64,000 nt of DNA, from NCBI GenBank assembly GCA_009775705.1, contig VSQE01000001.1, positions 39,437 through 103,436 of the forward strand, written 5' to 3'. Both the position numbers and the translations under genes were made by a program. Numbering within the stretch: the first letter of the stretch is position 1; every line of letters starts with the position of its first letter. Shown here one piece after another: positions 33,105 through 41,254 of the stretch. The notes below the pieces were generated by a model that made no database searches, was not told the origin of the DNA, and saw only the letters and a program-made list of their open reading frames with translations. This DNA is from Prevotellamassilia sp. (GTDB taxonomy: Bacteria > Bacteroidota > Bacteroidia > Bacteroidales > Bacteroidaceae).

Positions 33105-34064
33105 ATGAAAGACAAGATGGAAAGAACGGTCCTATCTTCCGATACGGTAAAAGCCGAGGCCTTGTGCCTCGGCTTTTCTGCCTGCGGTCTGGCGCCCGCG
33201 GAACCGCTCCCTCCCGTGCATGCCGCCGAGTTCCGCCGCTGGATAGACGAAGGCCGTCATGGCGAGATGGATTATCTGACCCGTCATGCCGGTCTGCGGC
33301 AGGACCCCTGCCGGCTGGTGGAGGATGCCCGCACCGTTGTCTCCGTGGCGCTGAACTATTATCCGGACTTTCGGTGGCCGGCGGGAAGTTACCGGCTGGC
33401 GCGTTACGCCTGCGGCCGCGACTATCACGATGTGGTGAAAGCGAAACTCCGGCAGCTGATGCTCCGTTTAGGACTGGAGGAAGGAGCCGACGGCCGCGTG
33501 TTCTGCGATACGGCCCCCGTTGACGAACGGTATTGGGCCGTGCGGTGCGGGCTGGGATGGAGAGGGCGGAACGGCCAGCTTATCCTGCCCGGAGCCGGCA
33601 GTTACTTCTTTTTGGGCGAGCTGGTGCTGCTTCTGCCGGCCGACCGTTACGACGGCCCGGTTCGCGGACGCTGCGGCTCCTGCCGCCGTTGTGTGGAGGC
33701 CTGTCCCGCAGGTGCCCTTGTAGGCGACGGCACGATGGATGCCCGCCGCTGCCTGTCCTATCTCACCATCGAGCGGCGCGGACCGCTGCCTTCCGGCGTG
33801 GGGCGGCAGATGGGACATTGCATCTACGGGTGCGACCGTTGTGCCGAGGTGTGTCCGTGGAACCGTTTTGCACGGCCTGCCACCGAAGAGGATTTCCGGC
33901 CCCGCGAAGCGTTGCTCTCCATGACGCCGGCCGCCTGGAAAGAGCTGACGGAGGAGGACTACCGCTCCCTTTTCAGAGGCAGTGCGGTGAAGAGGGCCAA
34001 ATACGAGGGCCTGATGCGCAACATACGGGCTGTTGCGGCGGAAGAGGAAGAAAGTAGTCTGTAA
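33105..34064 (+). CDS. queG: Epoxyqueuosine reductase
   Basis: Cobalamin- and iron-sulfur-dependent enzyme that performs the last step of queuosine synthesis in tRNA. It has 319 residues. The N-terminal cobalamin domain includes TVVSVALNYYP and the active-site stretch CDTAPVDERYWAVRCGLGWRG. Two [4Fe-4S] motifs follow: CGSCRRCVEACPAGAL near residues 187-202 and CIYGCDRCAEVCPWN near 238-252. The C-terminal HEAT-like repeats of longer QueG proteins are missing, as in many Bacteroidetes. The ATG directly follows the deacetylase stop; a second in-frame ATG four codons later is also possible. Confidence 0.94.
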   Translation: MKDKMERTVLSSDTVKAEALCLGFSACGLAPAEPLPPVHAAEFRRWIDEGRHGEMDYLTRHAGLRQDPCRLVEDARTVVSVALNYYPDFRWPAGSYRLARYACGRDYHDVVKAKLRQLMLRLGLEEGADGRVFCDTAPVDERYWAVRCGLGWRGRNGQLILPGAGSYFFLGELVLLLPADRYDGPVRGRCGSCRRCVEACPAGALVGDGTMDARRCLSYLTIERRGPLPSGVGRQMGHCIYGCDRCAEVCPWNRFARPATEEDFRPREALLSMTPAAWKELTEEDYRSLFRGSAVKRAKYEGLMRNIRAVAAEEEESSL

Positions 34065-34089
34065 ATTTGGTCATTTTCCCGGCTTGTGC

Positions 34090-34097
34090 TACCTTTG
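34090..34097 (+). promoter_or_regulatory. -7 box (TACCTTTG) for the SAM-II/metK transcript
   Basis: A perfect TAnnTTTG box, 17 bases before the SAM-II-like element and 241 bases before the metK ATG. It predicts a long leader that begins just before the riboswitch. Confidence 0.7.
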
Positions 34098-34114
34098 CAG
34101 CCGCAATACGGAAC

Positions 34115-34160
34115 GAGGACAGATTTGGCTGCTTGCAACCTCTGAAAAAAATGCTAAAAC
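34115..34160 (+). ncRNA. SAM-II (SAM-alpha) riboswitch candidate
   Basis: The leader contains the SAM-II signature in order: a GAGG arm (34115-34118), AGATTTGG, GCTTGCAA, the pairing arm CCTC (34139-34142), an A-rich stretch, then ATGCTAAAA (34151-34159). In the known fold, TGC of the 3' strand pairs with GCA in the loop to form the pseudoknot around SAM, and both are present. SAM-II is known from alphaproteobacteria and Bacteroidetes upstream of methionine and SAM genes. Its place in front of metK is what would be expected. The P1 stem is only 4 bp here, and two extra bases precede GATTT. Confidence 0.75.
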
Positions 34161-34338
34161 GACAAAATCGCATTTTCGTGCGGAACACACCTTTATCCGG
34201 CATAGGTCCGGCTGAAGGAGACAGGTCCGGACGGCATGTTTCTCCGGTCTTTATCTCTTTCCTGCATGGGAATCCCGTTCTGTTTCGCCTGCCGCGAAGC
34301 AGTTTTTATATATTCACACCCCAAACAAAAATAGAGCA
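34161..34338 (+). promoter_or_regulatory. Long metK 5' leader with possible expression platform
   Basis: About 178 bases separate the riboswitch core from the metK start. They include TCCGG/CCGGA inverted pieces near 34197-34245. Near the end there are two overlapping, mutually exclusive hairpins: TTCGC/GCGAA (34284-34288 / 34294-34298) or CTGC/GCAG (34289-34292 / 34299-34302), the latter followed by TTTTT. This could be a switchable terminator, but I cannot test the folding. Confidence 0.35.
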
Positions 34339-35634
34339 ATGGGATATTTGTTTACATCCGAATCGGTGTCTGAAGGACACCCCGACAAGGTAGCCGATCA
34401 GATATCGGATGCCGTGCTTGACGAGTTGCTGGCCTATGACCCCGACTCCAAAGTAGCTTGCGAAACGCTCGTGACGACCGGACAGGTGGTTGTTGCCGGA
34501 GAAGTGAAATCCGAAGCGTATGCCGACTTGCAGGAAGTGGCCCGGCGCACGATCCGCCGCATCGGCTACACGAAGGCCGAATATAAGTTTGATGCCGACA
34601 GCTGCGGCATTCTCAGTGCCATTCACGAACAGAGCGCCGACATCAACCGCGGCGTGGAGCGCGCCGGCGATCCCATGAGCCAGGGGGCCGGCGACCAGGG
34701 CATGATGTTCGGCTATGCCAACAACGAGACCGACACCTATATGCCGCTGCCGCTGAGTCTGGCCCATGACATCCTGATTGTCCTGGCAGAGATACGCCGC
34801 GAGGGTCGCGACATGACGTATCTGCGTCCCGACTCGAAAAGTCAGGTCACGGTAGAGTATGACGATAACGACCGTGCCGTGCGCATCCATACCATTGTCG
34901 TCTCCACGCAGCACGACGAGTTCATCACCGCCGAAGAGGCCGGCTCGCAGGAAAAGGCCGACGAGCTCATGCTGGACCGCATCCGCCGCGATGTGATGAC
35001 GATTCTCATACCCCGTGTGCTGAAGGAGCGTGTGCATACGCCGGAAATCAAGGCGCTTTTTGAGAAAGGGACCATTACCTACCATGTCAATCCTACCGGG
35101 AAATTCGTCATCGGCGGCCCGCATGGAGACACAGGACTTACTGGCCGGAAAATCATTGTCGACACCTATGGCGGCAAGGGAGCACACGGCGGCGGAGCTT
35201 TCTCGGGCAAGGACCCTTCCAAGGTGGACCGTTCGGCGGCCTACGCGGCGCGGCACATCGCCAAGAATATGGTGGCGGCCGGTGTGGCGGACGAGATGTT
35301 GGTAGAGTTGAGCTATGCCATCGGTGTTGCTGAGCCGATTTCGGTCTACGTCAACACTTACGGCCGCAGTCATGTCACCATGAGCGACGGCGAGATCGCC
35401 GGAAAGATTCAGGAAATCTTCGACCTCCGTCCCCGTGCCATAGAGCAGCGTCTGAAGCTCCGCAACCCCATCTATGAGGAGACGGCCAGCTACGGACACA
35501 TGGGCCGCGAGCCCGAAGTGGTGACCAAGACCTTCCATGTTCGCGGGCAGGAAGAAAAGACGGTCGAGGTGGAACTCTTCACTTGGGAGAAGCTGGATTA
35601 TACGGATCGGATCCGGGACGTCTTCGGTCTTTGA
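34339..35634 (+). CDS. metK: S-adenosylmethionine synthetase
   Basis: Makes SAM from methionine and ATP. It has 431 residues, slightly longer than the E. coli enzyme, as is usual in Bacteroidetes. It starts [21 protein letters not shown] with the first active-site segment. The two signature motifs are [12 protein letters not shown] near residues 116-127 and [16 protein letters not shown] near 290-305, plus [17 protein letters not shown]. It sits behind a SAM-II-like riboswitch, so expression should fall when SAM is plentiful. The stop overlaps a possible start of the LOG gene (TGATG). Confidence 0.97.
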   Translation: MGYLFTSESVSEGHPDKVADQISDAVLDELLAYDPDSKVACETLVTTGQVVVAGEVKSEAYADLQEVARRTIRRIGYTKAEYKFDADSCGILSAIHEQSADINRGVERAGDPMSQGAGDQGMMFGYANNETDTYMPLPLSLAHDILIVLAEIRREGRDMTYLRPDSKSQVTVEYDDNDRAVRIHTIVVSTQHDEFITAEEAGSQEKADELMLDRIRRDVMTILIPRVLKERVHTPEIKALFEKGTITYHVNPTGKFVIGGPHGDTGLTGRKIIVDTYGGKGAHGGGAFSGKDPSKVDRSAAYAARHIAKNMVAAGVADEMLVELSYAIGVAEPISVYVNTYGRSHVTMSDGEIAGKIQEIFDLRPRAIEQRLKLRNPIYEETASYGHMGREPEVVTKTFHVRGQEEKTVEVELFTWEKLDYTDRIRDVFGL

Positions 35635-35651
35635 TGCTGAAAGGGGAAACG

Positions 35652-36227
35652 ATGAATATCACGGTTTACAGCGCATCGAGCGGGCAGGTCCCGCCGCTTT
35701 ATGTAGATGTGGCCCGCGAACTGGGCCGCGAACTGGCCCGGCGCGGGCATACGCTGGTCAACGGCGCCGGCCGCACAGGACTTATGGGTGCCGTGGCCGA
35801 TGCCTGTCTTGGCGAGGGTGGCGAGGCCGTCGGCATTATTCCGCAGTTCATGGTGGAACAGGGCTGGCAGCATTCCGGCATGAGCCGGCTGGTGGTCACG
35901 CCGGATATGCACACCCGCAAAGAGACGATGGCCCGCATGGGAGATGCCTGCATCGCCCTGCCCGGCGGAGTGGGCACGCTGGAGGAACTGCTCGAAATCA
36001 TCACGTGGAAACAGCTCGGACTCTATCTCAAGCCCGTTGTCGTGCTGAACACCGGCGGCTATTACGATGCCCTTCTCTCGCAGCTCGAACGGGCCGTCGG
36101 CGAGAACTTCATGCGGCCGCAACACCGCGACATCTGGAAAGTGGCGCACTCGGCAGCCGAGGCTTTGGAACTGGCTGTGAGCACTCCGTGGTGGGACCCG
36201 TCAGTCCGCAAATTCGCAGCTCTTTGA
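35652..36227 (+). CDS. LOG-family protein (predicted nucleotide 5'-monophosphate phosphoribohydrolase)
   Basis: A 191-residue lysine-decarboxylase-like Rossmann protein of the LOG family. Plant LOG enzymes release active cytokinins; bacterial members split nucleoside monophosphates into base and ribose-phosphate. The signature PGGVGTLEELLE lies near residues 106-117, and MHTRKETM, with its Arg, lies earlier near 89-96. It starts MNITVYSASSG; an in-frame ATG six codons upstream overlaps the metK stop and is also possible. The natural substrate in this organism is unknown. It is probably cotranscribed with metK. Confidence 0.88.
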   Translation: MNITVYSASSGQVPPLYVDVARELGRELARRGHTLVNGAGRTGLMGAVADACLGEGGEAVGIIPQFMVEQGWQHSGMSRLVVTPDMHTRKETMARMGDACIALPGGVGTLEELLEIITWKQLGLYLKPVVVLNTGGYYDALLSQLERAVGENFMRPQHRDIWKVAHSAAEALELAVSTPWWDPSVRKFAAL

Positions 36228-36242
36228 AAAAAGTCAAATTCT

Positions 36243-37220
36243 ATGCCCGATAGTACTGTTGTCATATCGTCCCTTCCGCCCGACACCTTTGCCGTCCCTC
36301 CCGCACCGGAGATACTGTCTGCCGAACGGACGGCCGTAGCGGATTTGGCCGTGCCAGCGGTTTTCGCGGCCGACAGTCTGCCTGCGTTGCCGGCAGAGCC
36401 GGCGTTCTGTCTGGACAGTGTGTTGCGGGGCGGGGTGACGGACCTTCCTTCCGGTCGGCCCGAAATACCTTGGGCCGATCCGCAACCTTTTACCTTCCGG
36501 GAAACCGCCGGCTATAGTCTCGAGGGCGTAGCCGGCGATCCCTTGCCTTATCGTTTCCGCTCCGACGACTTCGTGACAAGCGCCCTCATGATCAGTTTCT
36601 TTCTGATGGTGTGGACCATTGCCCGCGGGTGGCATTTCCTGATGATGAGCATGAAAGACTTTTTCCGCGACCGTGTGCGTGACAATCTGTTTGCCGAACG
36701 GACGGACACCGAAATGAGCGGTCGGATATTTCTGATTTTCCAGACCAGTTTCCTGTTGGGCATACTCTTTTTCGATTATACCCAGGAGTGTATGACGGAA
36801 GTCTTCAACAATGTCTCCCCCTATCTTATTCTGGGAGTGGGAGTCGGTTCCTGCTGTCTCTATTATCTGCTGAAGGTGTTGCTCTATACTTGTGTCAACC
36901 ATGTCTTTTTCGACCGTGAGCAGGCTTCCCGATGGACTGAGGCCTATCTGTTTTCGGTGTTTGTGCTGGGTATGGCACTGCTTCCCCTCGTATTGCTCGT
37001 TGTCTATTTCGATTTGAGTTTCGGAAACCTGCGGATTTTGTTCATCCTGATTCTCGGAATGGTCAAAATCCTCTTATTTTACAAGTGTTTCCGTGTATTT
37101 TTTAAATATTTAACAGGCAGTTTGCATTTAATTTTGTACTTTTGTGCGCTCGAAATTTTGCCACTTCTCGTATTGTGGCGGGCACTGATTTATGCAAATA
37201 ATAATTTGACAGTTATTTAG
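36243..37220 (+). CDS. DUF4271 family membrane protein
   Basis: A 325-residue protein with an N-terminal Pro/Ala-rich soluble region of about 105 residues (PALPAEPAF, EIPWADPQPF) followed by about seven hydrophobic helices from residue 110 onward. The C-terminal domain matches DUF4271, a Bacteroidetes family of unknown function that regularly sits just before hemD. The helix order and the aromatic-rich FFLMVWTIARGWHFLMM segment are typical. No enzyme motif is seen. The gap to hemD is 14 bases, so the two are probably cotranscribed. Confidence 0.85.
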   Translation: MPDSTVVISSLPPDTFAVPPAPEILSAERTAVADLAVPAVFAADSLPALPAEPAFCLDSVLRGGVTDLPSGRPEIPWADPQPFTFRETAGYSLEGVAGDPLPYRFRSDDFVTSALMISFFLMVWTIARGWHFLMMSMKDFFRDRVRDNLFAERTDTEMSGRIFLIFQTSFLLGILFFDYTQECMTEVFNNVSPYLILGVGVGSCCLYYLLKVLLYTCVNHVFFDREQASRWTEAYLFSVFVLGMALLPLVLLVVYFDLSFGNLRILFILILGMVKILLFYKCFRVFFKYLTGSLHLILYFCALEILPLLVLWRALIYANNNLTVI

Positions 37221-37234
37221 AGAAAAAGGTATTC

Positions 37235-37978
37235 ATGATAAAAAAAATTCTGGTATCGCAGCCGAAACCTTCTTCAGAGAAGTCTCCCTATTTTGAGATA
37301 GAAAAGAAACACGGAGTGGAGTTGGTGTTTCATCCCTTCATTAAGGTTGAGTGTCTGAGTGCCCGCGAATTCCGCCAGCAGAAAGTCCAGATTCTGGACC
37401 ATACGGCTGTAGTGTTCAACTCCCGTCATGCCATCGACCATTTTTTCAATCTTTGCAAGGAGATGCGCATCACCGTTCCCGAGGATATGAAATATTTCGG
37501 AATTTCGGAAGCCATCGCCCTTTATATTCAAAAATATGTGCAATATCGCAAGCGTAAGGTCTTTTTTCCTGTGAGCGGCAAATTGCCCGACCTCATACAG
37601 ATCATGGCCAAGCATAAATCTGAGAACTATCTGTTCCCGCTGAGCGATGTGCATACCGATGAGATACACCTGATGCTGGAGTCCAAGAAGCTGAAGCATA
37701 CACAGTGTGTCATGTACCGCACGGTCAGCAACGAATATCCCGCTTCCGAGCCGTTCGACTTCGACATGATCGTGCTCTTCACCCCTGCCGGAGTAGAGTC
37801 CCTGCAAAAGAATTTTCCGGATTTCGTGCAGGGCGATGTGCGGATTGCCTGTTTCGGAAAGACCACTGCGAAGGCCGTTGAGGAAGCCGGATGGCGGCTC
37901 GATCTGGAAGCTCCCTCCGTCAAGGCTCCTTCCATGACGGGATCGCTGGATCTTTATTTAGAAGAGCAGAACAAATGA
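37235..37978 (+). CDS. hemD: Uroporphyrinogen-III synthase family protein
   Basis: A 247-residue two-domain HemD-like protein. It begins KKILVSQPKPSSEKSPYFEIE and has the family segments VVFNSRHAIDHFF near residue 60, LMLESKKLKHTQCVMYRTV and MIVLFTPAGVESL near residue 172. HemD closes and inverts hydroxymethylbilane to uroporphyrinogen III in the heme and cobamide pathways. Other pathway genes are not adjacent, and many Bacteroidales lack a complete early heme pathway yet keep this gene at this location. Its real substrate could therefore differ. A 104-bp gap with a hairpin separates it from rnpA. Confidence 0.82.
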   Translation: MIKKILVSQPKPSSEKSPYFEIEKKHGVELVFHPFIKVECLSAREFRQQKVQILDHTAVVFNSRHAIDHFFNLCKEMRITVPEDMKYFGISEAIALYIQKYVQYRKRKVFFPVSGKLPDLIQIMAKHKSENYLFPLSDVHTDEIHLMLESKKLKHTQCVMYRTVSNEYPASEPFDFDMIVLFTPAGVESLQKNFPDFVQGDVRIACFGKTTAKAVEEAGWRLDLEAPSVKAPSMTGSLDLYLEEQNK

Positions 37979-38005
37979 CGTGGAAACGTTCTCTTTGAAA
38001 CACAC

Positions 38006-38054
38006 TGTGCCGGCATCCGGTTTCGCGGCAAGCGATTATCCGGGCGCCGGCACA
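38006..38054 (+). other. Hairpin between hemD and rnpA
   Basis: Inverted repeat TGTGCCGGC (38006-38014) and GCCGGCACA (38046-38054) around a 31-base loop, 28 bases before rnpA. It is not followed by a T-run, so it is not a clear terminator. It could be a processing or leader structure. Confidence 0.5.
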
Positions 38055-38082
38055 TTCTTCAGACAAGCAAACGGAAAGCACG

Positions 38083-38508
38083 ATGAAGACTTTTACATTT
38101 CCCAAACCGGAGCATCTGTGTCTGCGCAATGAGATAGAGGCCCTTTTCGGAGCCGGAAGCCATTCTCTTTCGGCTTTTCCGTTGCGCATGATCTATCGTC
38201 CCGTCGGCCATGAAGGAAGCGCGCCGGCGGTCAAAGTACTGCTCAGTGTCTCCAAGCGCAGGCTCCGCCATGCCGTCGACCGCAACCGGGCCAAGCGCCA
38301 GTTGCGTGAGGCCTATCGCCACCACAAACTGTTGTTGCTTTCCGTTTTGCCGTCCGGTCAGGGCTACCACATCGCCTTTGTCTGGTTGTCCGACCGTCCC
38401 GTGCCCAGCGAGAAGGTGGGGCGGCGCATGGCCGGTTTGCTGCAAAGTCTGGCCGAGAAGGTGAGCCCTGCCGGGCCGGCCTGTCCCGAAAATCCGGTGG
38501 AACCATGA
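38083..38508 (+). CDS. rnpA: Ribonuclease P protein component
   Basis: Protein subunit that assists the RNase P RNA in removing tRNA 5' leaders. It has 141 residues, about 20 longer than E. coli RnpA, with a Pro-rich C-terminus. The RNR signature is clear: [13 protein letters not shown] near residues 67-79, preceded by [17 protein letters not shown]. In this phylum rnpA is found with hemD and yidD rather than with rpmH and dnaA. The stop overlaps the yidD start (ATGA). Confidence 0.93.
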   Translation: MKTFTFPKPEHLCLRNEIEALFGAGSHSLSAFPLRMIYRPVGHEGSAPAVKVLLSVSKRRLRHAVDRNRAKRQLREAYRHHKLLLLSVLPSGQGYHIAFVWLSDRPVPSEKVGRRMAGLLQSLAEKVSPAGPACPENPVEP

Positions 38509-38726
38509 GACGTCTGCTTACATCCCTGCTGTTGGCTCCCATCCTGTTCTACCAGCGATATGTGTCGCCGCTGATGCCTCCCGCCTGCCGGTTCACGCCC
38601 ACGTGCTCGCAGTATGCCGTCGAGGCCCTGCGCCGTCACGGTCCCTTCAAGGGCCTGTGGCTGGCTGTGCGCCGGCTGTTGCGCTGCCATCCCTGGGGCG
38701 GCAGCGGTTACGATCCCGTTCCCTGA
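38505..38726 (+). CDS. yidD: Membrane protein insertion efficiency factor YidD
   Basis: A 73-residue protein that helps YidC-dependent membrane protein insertion. It contains the family hallmarks [32 protein letters not shown] and the ending [13 protein letters not shown], with the three conserved cysteines (C28, C34 and C61). It has an N-terminal amphipathic segment. It overlaps rnpA by 4 bases and is followed 13 bases later by the TatD-family gene. Confidence 0.95.
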   Translation: MRRLLTSLLLAPILFYQRYVSPLMPPACRFTPTCSQYAVEALRRHGPFKGLWLAVRRLLRCHPWGGSGYDPVP

Positions 38727-38739
38727 CTCCGGTTTCTCT

Positions 38740-39315
38740 ATGTCCGCTTCCTTTTTCGATTTTCACACCCACGATCTTTCCGCTCCGCCCGGCAGAGCCA
38801 TTGTAAGCCTTCCGCTCGAAACCTTATTGTGTGCCGCCGACTTTTCTCCCCGTCCCGGTGTGCTTTATTCCGCCGGCATCCATCCGTGGTGGACCTGCGA
38901 CGATGCGGAGCCGCTTTTCCAAGGGCTGGAGTGCCTTGTAGAGCGTGGTGCTGTCGTTGCCGTAGGCGAGTGCGGACTGGACCGCCTGCGGGGTGCCGCT
39001 CTCGGCGTGCAGCAGGAAATCTTCGGGCGGCAGATCGCTCTGGCCGAGCGGTATGCCCTGCCTGTCACCGTCCATTGCGTCCGGGCGTTCGATGTGCTGC
39101 TGGGCATGCACAAGCGTCTGCGTCCTTCCACGCGCTGGACCGTCCACGGTTTCCGCGGTCGTCCCGCCCTGGCCCGCCAGTTGCTGGCGGCCGGTCTCGA
39201 CCTCAGTTTCGGATCGCGTTACCATCCCGACAGTTTCGCCCTCACGCCGCCCTCGCGCCGTCATCTTGAAACCGACGGAGCCGATGCCGGCGGGCCCATA
39301 CCCTCCGATTTGTAA
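38740..39315 (+). CDS. TatD-family metal-dependent hydrolase (short Bacteroidetes form)
   Basis: A 191-residue protein of the TatD DNase family, clearly shorter than the usual 250-265 residues. Metal-ligand motifs are FFDFHTHD at the N-terminus, VGECGLDRL near residue 73, VTVHCVRAF near 108, VHGFRG near 132 and ETDGAD near the end. The segment after LETDGAD is cut to 10 residues, so the last helix of the barrel is missing, as seen in other Bacteroidales copies at this locus. Start at the ATG at 38740, the first residue before the metal motif. The activity (DNA or 3'-end exonuclease) is inferred from the family. Confidence 0.82.
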   Translation: MSASFFDFHTHDLSAPPGRAIVSLPLETLLCAADFSPRPGVLYSAGIHPWWTCDDAEPLFQGLECLVERGAVVAVGECGLDRLRGAALGVQQEIFGRQIALAERYALPVTVHCVRAFDVLLGMHKRLRPSTRWTVHGFRGRPALARQLLAAGLDLSFGSRYHPDSFALTPPSRRHLETDGADAGGPIPSDL

Positions 39316-39356
39316 AATGGCGGTTCCGTGGGGCGTCCCGTTTCGGGAAGATTGCT

Positions 39357-39364
39357 TATCTTTG
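39357..39364 (+). promoter_or_regulatory. -7 box (TATCTTTG) for tyrS
   Basis: A perfect TAnnTTTG box in the 94-bp tatD-tyrS gap, 45 bases before the tyrS start. Confidence 0.7.
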
Positions 39365-39409
39365 CATCTCTCCACACCCTGACGAATCATAACAGATAAA
39401 TATAAGGCA

Positions 39410-40705
39410 ATGAATTTTGTAGAAGAACTGCGGTGGCGCGGAATGCTCCACCAGATGATGCCCGGAACGGAAGAACTCCTTTCCCGGGAACAGGTGACGG
39501 CTTATGTCGGTATTGACCCTACGGCCGACTCGCTTCACATCGGACACCTTTGCTCCGTCATGATGCTCCGCCACTTTCAGCGGGCCGGTCATAAGCCGCT
39601 GGCCCTTGTGGGCGGCGCTACCGGCATGATCGGCGACCCCTCGGGCAAGAGCGCCGAGCGCAACCTGCTCACCGAGGAAACCCTCCGCCACAATGTGGCT
39701 TGCATCAAGCGGCAGCTGGGACGTTTCCTCGATTTCGACAGCCAGGCTCCCAATGCCGCCGAACTGGTCAACAACTACGACTGGATGAAGGGATATTCCT
39801 TCCTCGATTTCGCGCGTGAGGTGGGCAAGCACATCACCGTCAACTACATGATGGCCAAGGACAGTGTCAAGCGCCGTCTCAACGGCGAGGCCAGCGACGG
39901 ACTTTCCTTCACGGAATTTACCTATCAGCTTCTTCAGGGTTACGATTTCCTCCACCTCTACCGCACGAAGGGCTGCAAGCTCCAGATGGGCGGTTCCGAC
40001 CAGTGGGGCAACATCACCACGGGCACCGAGCTCATTCGCCGCACCCTCGGTGCCGAAGCCGAGGCCTTCGCCCTGACCTGCCCGCTCATTACCAAGGCCG
40101 ACGGCCGCAAGTTCGGAAAGACCGAGCAGGGCAACGTATGGCTTGACCGCGAGCGTACCACTCCCTACAAGTTCTACCAGTTCTGGCTGAACGTGGGCGA
40201 CGAGGAGGCCGAACGCTACATCAAGATTTTCACCTCCCTGTCGCGTGAGGAGATTGAGACGCTCGTGGCCGAACACCAGAAAGATCCCGGCCGCCGCATC
40301 CTGCAAAAGCGTCTGGGCGAGGAGGTGACCTGCATGGTACACGGACGTGCCGACTATGAGGCTGCCGTCGAGGCCTCGGGCATCCTTTTCGGCAAGGCCA
40401 CCAAGGAGAGCCTTCTGAAGCTGGACGAAGCCACCCTGCTCAGCGTCTTCGAGGGAGTGCCCCGTTTCGAAGTGGGCCGCGACAGTGTTGTGGGAGTCAA
40501 GGCCGTAGACCTGCTGGCCGGGACCACACAGTGTTTCGCCTCTAAAGGCGAGATGCGCAAGCTCACGCAGGGCGGCGGCGTCAGCATCAATAAGGAAAAA
40601 TTTGCAGCCTTTGACCGTGAAATCACGGCCGAGGACCTGATAGACGGAAAATACCTGCTTGTACAGCGCGGAAAGAAGAACTATTTCCTGCTCATTGTGA
40701 AATAA
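39410..40705 (+). CDS. tyrS: Tyrosyl-tRNA synthetase
   Basis: Charges tRNA-Tyr. It has 431 residues, the TyrRS-1 length. The class I signatures are present: a HIGH motif in [16 protein letters not shown] near residues 41-56 and [13 protein letters not shown] (KMSKS equivalent) near 231-243. [12 protein letters not shown] binds tyrosine. The C-terminal 70 residues form an S4 RNA-binding domain ([28 protein letters not shown]). It has its own promoter and a perfect terminator, so it is probably monocistronic. Confidence 0.97.
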   Translation: MNFVEELRWRGMLHQMMPGTEELLSREQVTAYVGIDPTADSLHIGHLCSVMMLRHFQRAGHKPLALVGGATGMIGDPSGKSAERNLLTEETLRHNVACIKRQLGRFLDFDSQAPNAAELVNNYDWMKGYSFLDFAREVGKHITVNYMMAKDSVKRRLNGEASDGLSFTEFTYQLLQGYDFLHLYRTKGCKLQMGGSDQWGNITTGTELIRRTLGAEAEAFALTCPLITKADGRKFGKTEQGNVWLDRERTTPYKFYQFWLNVGDEEAERYIKIFTSLSREEIETLVAEHQKDPGRRILQKRLGEEVTCMVHGRADYEAAVEASGILFGKATKESLLKLDEATLLSVFEGVPRFEVGRDSVVGVKAVDLLAGTTQCFASKGEMRKLTQGGGVSINKEKFAAFDREITAEDLIDGKYLLVQRGKKNYFLLIVK

Positions 40706-40742
40706 TTGTTTCCGGCGCCACACAGGCCGACAAGAACGTATG

Positions 40743-40787
40743 AAGGAGCGACGGCAGCTGTCCGTTGCTCCTTTATACGTTTTTTTA
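40743..40787 (+). terminator. Intrinsic terminator of tyrS
   Basis: A 12-bp stem, AAGGAGCGACGG with CCGTTGCTCCTT (40743-40754 / 40762-40773), one G-T pair, followed by TTTATACGTTTTTTT. Confidence 0.82.
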
Positions 40788-40842
40788 CATGCCTTGTGAA
40801 AAAATTTACAAGGCATGTAAAAAGTTTTACAAGGCATGTAAA
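40784..40842. repeat. Cluster of three TTTACATGCCTTGTAAA palindromic repeats
   Basis: TTTACATGCCTTGTGAA (40784-40800), then TTTACAAGGCATGTAAA twice (40805-40821 and 40826-40842), the latter two in the opposite orientation to the first. Same family as 9198-9277 and 21429-21445. As at the other sites it follows a terminator hairpin directly. Confidence 0.85.
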
Positions 40843-40919
40843 AACAGAAACTCCGTACGGTAACGGAAAAATATTTCTTCCGATGTCCGCTCCGGCTTTT
40901 CCCGTTCGGAAAAAATCTT

Positions 40920-40927
40920 TATATTTG
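40920..40927 (+). promoter_or_regulatory. -7 box (TATATTTG) for DUF4492-cydAB
   Basis: A perfect TAnnTTTG box that ends only 5 bases before the DUF4492 start codon. Transcription should start at or next to the ATG, giving an essentially leaderless mRNA. Confidence 0.65.
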
Positions 40928-40932
40928 CGGCT

Positions 40933-41148
40933 ATGAGTGTGACGAAAGCCCTGGCAGCCGTCTGGCGGTTCTATCGTGACGGGTTCCGCTCCATGACGTG
41001 GGGCCGGACCCTGTGGTTGCTTGTGCTGCTTAAGCTCTTTGTCATTTTCTTCGTCCTGCGCCTCTTTTTCTTCCGTCCGGCTCTGGCCGGGCTGTCGGTA
41101 GAGCAGAAGCAGGACACCGTGGCAGTCCGGTTGGGCGGAATTCCCTGA
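40933..41148 (+). CDS. DUF4492 small membrane protein
   Basis: A 71-residue protein with one strong membrane helix (residues 26-48, LWLLVLLKLFVIFFVLRLFFF) and an N-terminal amphipathic stretch, WRFYRDGFRSMTWGRTLW. This is the DUF4492 family, found in Bacteroidetes and Epsilonproteobacteria directly before cydA. It may act like the small CydX/CydS subunits of cytochrome bd oxidase, although that role is inferred from position and size. The cydA start is 106 bases downstream with no terminator between. Confidence 0.88.
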   Translation: MSVTKALAAVWRFYRDGFRSMTWGRTLWLLVLLKLFVIFFVLRLFFFRPALAGLSVEQKQDTVAVRLGGIP

Positions 41149-41254
41149 GCGGTGTTTTTCTGCCTTCCGTCTTTCCGGATGTAGTATATGAATAGACTTA
41201 CAGACAATGCCGGCGCTGCCGGTGAAACCTTAATTTAACAGCAAGAAAAATTCT

